Shown piece after piece: positions 57,324 through 64,000 of a stretch of 64,000 nucleotides of DNA. Made by a program: the position numbers and the translations under genes. Location: NCBI RefSeq assembly GCF_005771635.1, contig NZ_VBWP01000007.1, forward strand, positions 1 to 64,000, written 5' to 3'. Below the pieces are notes generated by a model that saw only the letters and a list, made by a program, of their open reading frames with translations, searched no databases and was not told where the DNA came from. Every line of letters begins with the position of its first letter. Positions within the stretch are counted from its first letter, which is position 1. Origin of the DNA: Culicoidibacter larvae. Lineage in GTDB: Bacteria; Bacillota_I; Bacilli_A; Culicoidibacterales; Culicoidibacteraceae.

Positions 57324-60300
57324 CTACTTTTCCTTATTATTATTCAATCGGGGGTTTGATTTTTTATAGATAATAAGGCCAAGTGCTAAGAGTATCATTG
57401 GCACACCAATAATTAATGCGGTGTCGCTGCTTCCGGTAATCGGTAATTCCGGTTCCGGAGTAACTGGATCTACCGGATCAATCGGTATTTCCACTGGTGC
57501 CCAAACTGCATATAGCGTGGTATCGCTAGTAATCGTAAAGTTATCATTTTCATTATAAATAATTGCACGGGTATTTTGACTTGGCGTCATTGACCACCCT
57601 ACAAAGATATATCCATCTTTTTCAAGCGTGTGTTTGCCTAAGATGGTTACTAGTGCATCACAGTCATACAAGTGCGCATCAGTTGGTGCTTCTCCGGCAG
57701 TATGACCATTACCATCGTAGAATACTTGGTATTGCACCGGTAATTCTACTTCGGTACCACCACCATCATTAACAGTGGCGATATTTTTCAGTGTTCCGTC
57801 TCCGGCAGGAAGCGGCGTTGCCAAAGTAACATCAAAGGTTACTACAACTTCTTCATCTACATCAAGGCTGGCAATAGTAATTCCAGCTTTAATATCACCG
57901 GCAAATGCTACGCCATTTACTTGCAGATTAGTAATTGTGCTACCGGCAAATTCAGTATCAGCCAACTCATCTTTAATGATAATATCACTACCGGCAGTAT
58001 CGCCAATATTTTTGTAGGTAATTGTATATGTCAACGTTTCGCCGGCACTCGCTTTGCCATCACCACTTGGTTCGCTCACTTCTTTTTTACCAGTATATTC
58101 CGGTCCTTTAGAAGTTATTGGTCGCTCAATTGGAATTTCAGTTTCAGCTTCAAATCCATTTGCCGTCGCAATATTAGTCAGTACGTAGTCACCAACAGCG
58201 AGCGTATCTGCCAAAGTTACTTTAAAACTTACGGTAACACTTGCGCCCGGCGCGAGAGTTCCGACATTTATCCCGGCTTTTATATCACCGGTATCAGCAG
58301 TACCATTTACTTGAAGATCACTGATTGTGCTGCCGCTAAATTCAGTATCGGTTAACTCATCTTTAACAATAACATTTTCAGCATCTTTGTTGCCTTCATT
58401 AGTAAAGGTAATGGTATACTCAAGGGTTTCGCCGGCATTCGCTACGCCATCACCACTTGGTTCAACTACTGTTTTGGTTCCAGCAAGACGCGGTGCAGCA
58501 TCAGTTGGAATTTCTTTTTCAGTTTCTTCACCGTTTGCAGTTGCAATGTTTCTAAGAATGCCATCGCCATTTGGTAATGGATCACTTAAGGTAACATTGA
58601 AGGTTACAATAACTTCTGCTCCGGCTTCAACCGTACCAACATTAATTCCCGCAGTAATGTCACCACTATGGGTAGCACCATTGACAACTAAGTCGGTAAC
58701 TGTGCTGCCGGCAAACTCATCATCTGCCAATTCATCTTGAATGATAACATCAGTTGCCGCAAGGTTTCCATTATTTCTATACGTAATTGTATAAGTTAAT
58801 GTTTCCCCGGCATCAGCTACACCGTTGCCATTAGCGTCAACAACATCTTTAGTACCAACTAAAATTGGTGCTGCATCTGTTGGGATTTCTTTTTCGGTTT
58901 CAGTTCCGTCTCCAGCAGTAGCAATATTTTTCAATACGCCATCACCAGCCGGTAGTGGATTTGCCAAGGTAACATCGAAAGTAACTGTCACTGTTTCGCC
59001 AACAGCAATTTCGGCAATTACTAAACCAGCTTTAATGCTGCCGCTGTTTGCTGCACCATTAATCATCAAGTTGCTCACTATGCTGCCGGCAAATTCTGTA
59101 TCTGACAACTCATCTTTAATAGTTACATTCGTTGCTTTAACATTACCTTCATTGGTGTAGGTAATTGTGTATGATAATGTTTCACCAGCGTTCGCCTTAC
59201 CATCACCGCTTGGCTCCACAACATCTTTAGTACCGACTAGGTTTGGTGCTCCATCAGTTGGAATTTCAACCTCTGGCTCGTTGCCACCGCCAGTTGCGAT
59301 ATTTTTCAATACCCCATCACCGGCAGGAAGCGGATTAGCGAGTACAACATCGAAGGTAACCACAACAGCTACACCCGGTTCAATTGTACCGACATGAATT
59401 CCGGCAGTAATATCACCGGCATGATCAACACCATCAACTTTCAAGTTAGTTACTGTGCTGCCAGCAAATTCAGTATCACTTAAAGCATCAGTAATCACAA
59501 CATCAGTTGCCGCAAGGTTTCCGTTATTCGTATATGTAACTGTATATGATAATGTTTCGCCAGCATTCGCCTTGCCATCACCGCTTGGTTCCACAACTGA
59601 CTTAGTACCAACTAAGTTCGGTGCTGCATCAGTAGGAATTTCTTTTTCGGTTTCAGTTCCGTCTCCGGCAGTAGCAATATTCTTCAATACGCCATCACCA
59701 TTTGGAAGCGGGCTCGCAAGTGTCACGTCAAAGGTGATCGTTACACTTGCTCCTGGCGCGAGTTCACCAACATTGATTCCGGCTTTAATATCACTGTTAT
59801 TCGCTACGCCATCAACTTTCAAGTTAGTTACTGTGCTGCCAGCAAACTCGGTATCATTAAGTTCATCCTTAACAACAACATTTTCTGCTTTTAAAGCACC
59901 CGTATTCGTATAAGTAATTGTATACGATAATGTTTCACCGGCATTGGCTTTACCATCGCCACTTGGTTCCACAACATCTTTAGTACCAACTAAGTTTGGT
60001 GCGGCATCAGTTGGAATCTCAGTTTCGGTTTCATTACCGTTTGCCGTGGCAATATTTTTCAATACGCCATCACCAGCAGGTAATGGATTTGCCAAGGTAA
60101 CATCAAAGGTAACTGTTACCGTTGCTCCCGGCGCTAACTCACCAACATTGATTCCGGCTTTAATATCACCAGCATGAGCTGCACCATCTACCATTAAGTT
60201 TGAAACTACGCTGCCAGCAAACTCGGTATCAGCCAATTCATCTTTAACAATAACATCTTCAGCTTTTAAGCTACCGTTGTTAGTGTAAGTAATTGTGTAT

Positions 60301-63300
60301 GATAATGTTTCACCAGCGTTGGCTTTGCCATCACCACTCGGTTCAACAACTGCTTTAGTACCATCTAATTTCGGTGCGGCATCAGTTGGAATTTGGGTTT
60401 CCGTCTCAGTTCCATCACCGGCAGTCGCAATGTTTTTCAACATTCCGTTCCCAGCAGGAAGCGGGTCGGCAAGAGTAACGTAGAACACTACGCTTACGCT
60501 TGCTCCAGGGTTTAAGTCACCAACGTTAATTCCCGCTTTGATGTCACCGCTGTTCGGAATTCCATCAACTTGCAAATTACCAACGCTGCTGCCGGCAAAC
60601 TCAGTATCAGCTAATTCATCTTTAATAACAACATCTTTAGCAACCAAGTTTCCGGTATTGGTATAAGTGATTGTGTATTCGAGGGTTTCTCCGGCATTTG
60701 CTTTGCCGTCACCACTCGGTTCAACGACCGCTTTAGTACCACTTAAAATTGGTGCTGCGTCAGTTGGAATCTCAGTTTCAGTTTCTTTATCACCAGCAGT
60801 TGCGATATTTTTCAATACGCCATCACCAGCCGGCAACGGATTCGCTAAAGTTACATCGAAGGTAACTGTTACTGTTGCACCTGCCGCTAAATCACCAACA
60901 TTGATTCCTGTTTTGATATTACCACTATTGGCAACACCATCAACAAGCAAGTTAGTAATTGTACTTCCGGCAAATTCAGTATCAGCCAACTCATCTTTCA
61001 CTACTACATCTTGAGCAGCTAGGTTGCCATTGTTTGTATATGTAATTGTATATGCAAGGGTTTCGCCGGCATTTGCTTTGCCATCACCACTTGGCTCAAC
61101 TACCGACTTACTACCAACTAAGTTTGGTGCCGCATCAGTTGGAATTTCAATTTCCGGCTCATTATCACCACCGGTTGCAATGTTTTTCAACACGCCATCG
61201 CCGGCAGGAAGCGGATTGGCAAGGGTTACATCAAAAGTAACCACTACGCTTGTTCCCGGTGCTAATTCACCAATACTAATTCCCGCTTTGATATCACCAC
61301 TATGAGCAACACCATCTACTTGTAAATTAGTCACTGTACTTCCGGCAAATTCAGTATCAGTTAAAGCATCTTTAGCAATAACTTCTGCTGATTTCAAGTT
61401 TCCGGTATTCGTATAAGTCAATGTGTATGTCAAAGTTTCTCCGGCGTTCGCTTTACCATCACCACTTGGTTCTACAACCGACTTAGTATTTTGCACATAA
61501 GGAGCTGCATCAGTAGGAATTTCTTTTTCGGTTTCAGTTCCGTCTCCGGCAGTAGCAATATTCTTCAATACGCCATCGCCATTTGGAAGCGGGTCCGCAA
61601 GTGTCACGTCAAAGGTGATCGTTACACTTGCTCCTGGCGCGAGCTCACCAATATTAATTCCTGATTGAATACTTCCATTACTATCCACACCATCAACTTT
61701 TAAGTTAGCAATCGTGCTGCCAGCAAATTCAGTATCAGCCAATTCATCCTTAATAACAACATTTTCTGCTTTAACGCCGCCGTTATTTGTATATGTGATT
61801 GTGTAGCTTAAAGTTTCCCCGGCGCCCGCTTTGCCATCGCCGCTTGGCTCAACAACATCTTTAGTACCAACTAAATCTGGCGTTGAATCAGTAGGAATTT
61901 CTTTTTCAGTTTCAGTTCCGTCCCCGGCAGTAGCAATATTTTTCAATACGCCATCGCCAGCAGGAAGCGGATTAGCAAGGGTTACATCAAAAGTAATCGT
62001 TACAACCGCACTTGGCGCTAATTCTGCAATCACAATTCCGGTTTTAATGTCACCAGCATTGGCAACACCATCCACTTTCAAGTTGCTCACTGTACTACCA
62101 GCAAACTCAGAATCATCTAGAGCATCGCTTATAGTAAAGTTTTCTGCTTTTAAGTTACCGCTATTTGTATAAGTAATTGTATAGCTTAGCGTTTCACCAG
62201 CATTTGCTTTGCCATCACCACTTGGTTCAACTACTGATTTAGTACCAGTAAGAACCGGTGCTGCATCGGTAGGAATCTCAGTTTCGGTTTCATTACCGTT
62301 TGCCGTAGCAATATTTTTCAATACGCCATCACCAGCTGGTAACGGATTAGCAAGCGTTACGTCAAAAGTAACGGTAACGGTTGCACCTGGTTCCAATTCA
62401 CCAACGTTAATTCCGGTTTTAATATTACCAGCGTTAGCAACACCATTTACTTTTACATTAGCAACCGTACTACCAGCAAATTCACTATCAGCTAAAGCAT
62501 CTTTAACGACAACATTTTCAGCTTTCAAGTTACCTGCGTTGGTATAAGTAATTGTATATGCTAACGTTTCGCCGGCATTTGCTTTGCCATCACCACTTGG
62601 TTCTACAACTGTCTTAGCACCACTCAATTCAGGTGCACCATCAGTTGGAATTTCTGTTTCAATCTCTTCGCCATTAGCTGTTGCAATGTTATTCAACACT
62701 CCGTCTCCGGCAGGTAATGGGTCGGCAAGTGTCACGTCAAAGGTGATCGTTACACTTGCTCCAGGGATTAACTCACCAACATTGATTCCGCTTTGAATAT
62801 CTCCGGCAGTATCAACGCCGTTTACTTTCAAATTGGTAACCGTGCTGCCAGCAAATTCATCATCCGCAAGCGCATCTTGAACAATAACATCTGTTGCTTT
62901 TAAATTACCATTATTCGTGTAGGTTATCGTGTAGCTTAAAGTCTCACCAGCATTGGCTTTACCGTCACCGCTTGGTTCAACTACCGATTTAGTACCGGTT
63001 AAGTTTGGTGCCGCATCAGTTGGAATCTCAGTTTCGGTCTCTTCACCATTAGCAGTGGCGATATTTTTCAATACGCCATCACCAGCAGGAAGCGGACTTG
63101 CTAAGGTTACATCGAAAGTGACTGTTACTGTTGCTCCGGCAGCTAAATCACCAGTGTTGATACCTAGGGTAATATCGCCAGCGTTTGCCACACCGTCAAC
63201 TTTTAAGTTCGTAATTGTGCTACCAACAAATTCAGTATCACTCAATGTATCTTTAACAATGACGTCTTTCGCAGTTAAGTTTCCATCATTTGTATAAGTA

Positions 63301-64000
63301 ATTGTATAGCTTAAGGTCTCACCAGCATTCGCTTTACCATCACCGCTTGGTTCAACCACTACTTTCGTACCGCTTAAGTTCGGTGCTGCATCAGTTGGAA
63401 TCTCAGTAGTTGTGTCTTCACCATTTGCAGTTGCAATATTTCTTAATACTCCGTCTCCGGCCGGAAGCGGATCAGCTAAGGTAACTTCAAAAGTTACAAT
63501 TACATTTGCACCCGGTGCAAGCGTACCAACATTAATTCCAGTTTTGATATCGCCGCTGTTATCAATACCGTTTACTTTTACATTAGCAATCGTGCTGCCA
63601 GCAAATTCAGTATCTAATAATTCATCTTTAACAATAACATCAGTTGCTGCTAAGTTTCCGTTATTGACAAAGTTAATAGTATAACTTAAAGTTTCTCCGG
63701 CATTGGCTTTACCGTCACCGCTTGGTTCAACAACAGTTTTGGTTCCTGCCAAATCAGGAGCTGCATCAGTTGGAATTTCAGTTTCGGTTTCATTTCCGTT
63801 GGCAGTGGCAATATTTTTCAACACGCCATCGCCGGCAGGCAATGGATTAGCAAGCGTCACATCAAAAGTAACTACTACAGTTGCTCCAGCTGCTAATTCA
63901 CCAACATTAATACCTGTCTTAATATTACCAGCATTATCTGCGCCGTTTACTTTCAGATTAGTAACAGTGCTGCCAGCAAATTCAGTATCACTTAAAGCAT
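57324..64000 (-). CDS. Giant LPXTG surface protein of DUF11-type repeats, 5' end outside window
   Basis: The open frame runs through the right edge with no real start; at least 2225 residues are visible. From the C-terminus: tail KKSNPRLNNNKEK, TM helix, LPITGSSD sorting motif, Pro/Glu linker, one InlB-like repeat (GYIFVGWSM), then sixteen complete repeats of about 125 residues and a part of another. Each has VVEPSGDGKANAGETLSYTITYTN, EFAGST(V/I)(T/S)NL, GDIKAGI and PLPAGDGVLKNIATA. DUF11 domains are Ig-like and build long stalks, so the protein probably projects an unseen N-terminal domain far from the wall. Sortase would anchor it. Several repeats share long near-identical DNA blocks. Confidence 0.9.
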   Translation of the reverse strand, partial: ALSDTEFAGSTVTNLKVNGADNAGNIKTGINVGELAAGATVVVTFDVTLANPLPAGDGVLKNIATANGNETETEIPTDAAPDLAGTKTVVEPSGDGKANAGETLSYTINFVNNGNLAATDVIVKDELLDTEFAGSTIANVKVNGIDNSGDIKTGINVGTLAPGANVIVTFEVTLADPLPAGDGVLRNIATANGEDTTTEIPTDAAPNLSGTKVVVEPSGDGKANAGETLSYTITYTNDGNLTAKDVIVKDTLSDTEFVGSTITNLKVDGVANAGDITLGINTGDLAAGATVTVTFDVTLASPLPAGDGVLKNIATANGEETETEIPTDAAPNLTGTKSVVEPSGDGKANAGETLSYTITYTNNGNLKATDVIVQDALADDEFAGSTVTNLKVNGVDTAGDIQSGINVGELIPGASVTITFDVTLADPLPAGDGVLNNIATANGEEIETEIPTDGAPELSGAKTVVEPSGDGKANAGETLAYTITYTNAGNLKAENVVVKDALADSEFAGSTVANVKVNGVANAGNIKTGINVGELEPGATVTVTFDVTLANPLPAGDGVLKNIATANGNETETEIPTDAAPVLTGTKSVVEPSGDGKANAGETLSYTITYTNSGNLKAENFTISDALDDSEFAGSTVSNLKVDGVANAGDIKTGIVIAELAPSAVVTITFDVTLANPLPAGDGVLKNIATAGDGTETEKEIPTDSTPDLVGTKDVVEPSGDGKAGAGETLSYTITYTNNGGVKAENVVIKDELADTEFAGSTIANLKVDGVDSNGSIQSGINIGELAPGASVTITFDVTLADPLPNGDGVLKNIATAGDGTETEKEIPTDAAPYVQNTKSVVEPSGDGKANAGETLTYTLTYTNTGNLKSAEVIAKDALTDTEFAGSTVTNLQVDGVAHSGDIKAGISIGELAPGTSVVVTFDVTLANPLPAGDGVLKNIATGGDNEPEIEIPTDAAPNLVGSKSVVEPSGDGKANAGETLAYTITYTNNGNLAAQDVVVKDELADTEFAGSTITNLLVDGVANSGNIKTGINVGDLAAGATVTVTFDVTLANPLPAGDGVLKNIATAGDKETETEIPTDAAPILSGTKAVVEPSGDGKANAGETLEYTITYTNTGNLVAKDVVIKDELADTEFAGSSVGNLQVDGIPNSGDIKAGINVGDLNPGASVSVVFYVTLADPLPAGNGMLKNIATAGDGTETETQIPTDAAPKLDGTKAVVEPSGDGKANAGETLSYTITYTNNGSLKAEDVIVKDELADTEFAGSVVSNLMVDGAAHAGDIKAGINVGELAPGATVTVTFDVTLANPLPAGDGVLKNIATANGNETETEIPTDAAPNLVGTKDVVEPSGDGKANAGETLSYTITYTNTGALKAENVVVKDELNDTEFAGSTVTNLKVDGVANNSDIKAGINVGELAPGASVTITFDVTLASPLPNGDGVLKNIATAGDGTETEKEIPTDAAPNLVGTKSVVEPSGDGKANAGETLSYTVTYTNNGNLAATDVVITDALSDTEFAGSTVTNLKVDGVDHAGDITAGIHVGTIEPGVAVVVTFDVVLANPLPAGDGVLKNIATGGGNEPEVEIPTDGAPNLVGTKDVVEPSGDGKANAGETLSYTITYTNEGNVKATNVTIKDELSDTEFAGSIVSNLMINGAANSGSIKAGLVIAEIAVGETVTVTFDVTLANPLPAGDGVLKNIATAGDGTETEKEIPTDAAPILVGTKDVVDANGNGVADAGETLTYTITYRNNGNLAATDVIIQDELADDEFAGSTVTDLVVNGATHSGDITAGINVGTVEAGAEVIVTFNVTLSDPLPNGDGILRNIATANGEETEKEIPTDAAPRLAGTKTVVEPSGDGVANAGETLEYTITFTNEGNKDAENVIVKDELTDTEFSGSTISDLQVNGTADTGDIKAGINVGTLAPGASVTVSFKVTLADTLAVGDYVLTNIATANGFEAETEIPIERPITSKGPEYTGKKEVSEPSGDGKASAGETLTYTITYKNIGDTAGSDIIIKDELADTEFAGSTITNLQVNGVAFAGDIKAGITIASLDVDEEVVVTFDVTLATPLPAGDGTLKNIATVNDGGGTEVELPVQYQVFYDGNGHTAGEAPTDAHLYDCDALVTILGKHTLEKDGYIFVGWSMTPSQNTRAIIYNENDNFTITSDTTLYAVWAPVEIPIDPVDPVTPEPELPITGSSDTALIIGVPMILLALGLIIYKKSNPRLNNNKEK
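57790..64000 (-). repeat. Tandem array of about 375-bp DUF11 repeats
   Basis: At least sixteen direct repeats, period about 375 bp (125 codons), start near 57790 and run past the right edge. Repeats nearest the C-terminus (57790-59000) are the most diverged (EPSGDGVANAG, DANGNGVADAG, EPSGDGKASAG), the inner ones the most alike. Confidence 0.9.

Noticed and set aside
57563-63684. A series of plus-strand open frames of 60-150 codons antisense to the DUF11 array
   Set aside because: They recur with the 375-bp period and share similar translations because they mirror the repeats; no ribosome binding sites.
57790-64000. CRISPR array
   Set aside because: The repeats are 375 bp, coding and in frame; no 20-40 bp repeat with unique spacers occurs anywhere in the window.

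Overview
The window is chromosomal DNA of a low-GC Gram-positive bacterium (Bacillota). This rests on LPXTG cell-wall sorting signals, AGGAGG-type ribosome binding sites, PTS transporters, ComFA/ComFC, LCP proteins, PadR and RpiR regulators, and A+T-rich intergenic DNA. The set of genes would fit an erysipelotrichian- or Culicoidibacter-like lineage, but that is a guess and cannot be settled from this sequence alone.

Region by region. (1) 1-19.4 kb holds two paralogous surface modules on the minus strand. Each is an OmpR-type response regulator, a histidine kinase, a small membrane-anchored exported protein, then a separately promoted giant InlB-repeat surface protein. The two surface-protein promoters share tandem 10-bp repeats at the same distance from the -35. 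In module A the surface gene is interrupted by the 3' end of an antisense group II intron at the window edge, so its product ends after V-G-stop and lacks the anchor seen in module B. Between the modules lies an amino-acid ABC transporter operon behind a probable lysine riboswitch. (2) 19.5-24.3 kb: a DUF2000 protein, tRNA-His and tRNA-Trp, and a beta-glucoside PTS locus whose GH1 enzyme has Gln in place of the usual acid/base Glu. (3) 24.4-33.4 kb: a mobile element of about 8.9 kb inserted in the 3' end of tRNA-Tyr, bounded by perfect 54-bp repeats. It carries a tyrosine integrase, a DUF3173 protein, an HUH Rep protein with two strong hairpins beside it, and a cargo operon of glycan genes (GT2, WbqC, acetyltransferase, PIG-L deacetylase, TagO/WecA-like transferase) plus a PTS EIIC. 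(4) 33.3-34.4 kb: an eight-gene tRNA cluster (Ile-Thr-Val-Ala-Asn-Ser-Glu-Tyr in transcription order). Its probable terminator is now on the far side of the mobile element.

(5) 34.5-42.2 kb: housekeeping genes yitT-like, prfB (with the programmed +1 frameshift), secA, hpf, comFC and comFA. (6) 42.1-49.4 kb: tRNA-Gly with a glucose-uptake-type permease, a third two-component system in an operon with an ABC-2 exporter, DegV and an LCP protein. (7) 49.5-57.2 kb: a PH-domain membrane protein with a histone-H1-like tail, tRNA-Thr and tRNA-Val, a second LCP protein, a NUDIX hydrolase, a PadR-controlled membrane protein, tagatose-bisphosphate aldolase and two small membrane proteins. (8) 57.3 kb to the right edge: the C-terminal part of a very large LPXTG protein made of at least sixteen DUF11-type repeats of about 125 residues, running out of the window.

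The strongest candidate for an undescribed system is the duplicated surface module. A two-component system is translationally coupled to a membrane protein whose extracellular domain resembles the juxta-anchor domain of the LPXTG protein next door. That arrangement suggests the cell monitors or tunes its own surface adhesin. It is an inference from gene order, domain similarity and promoter architecture.
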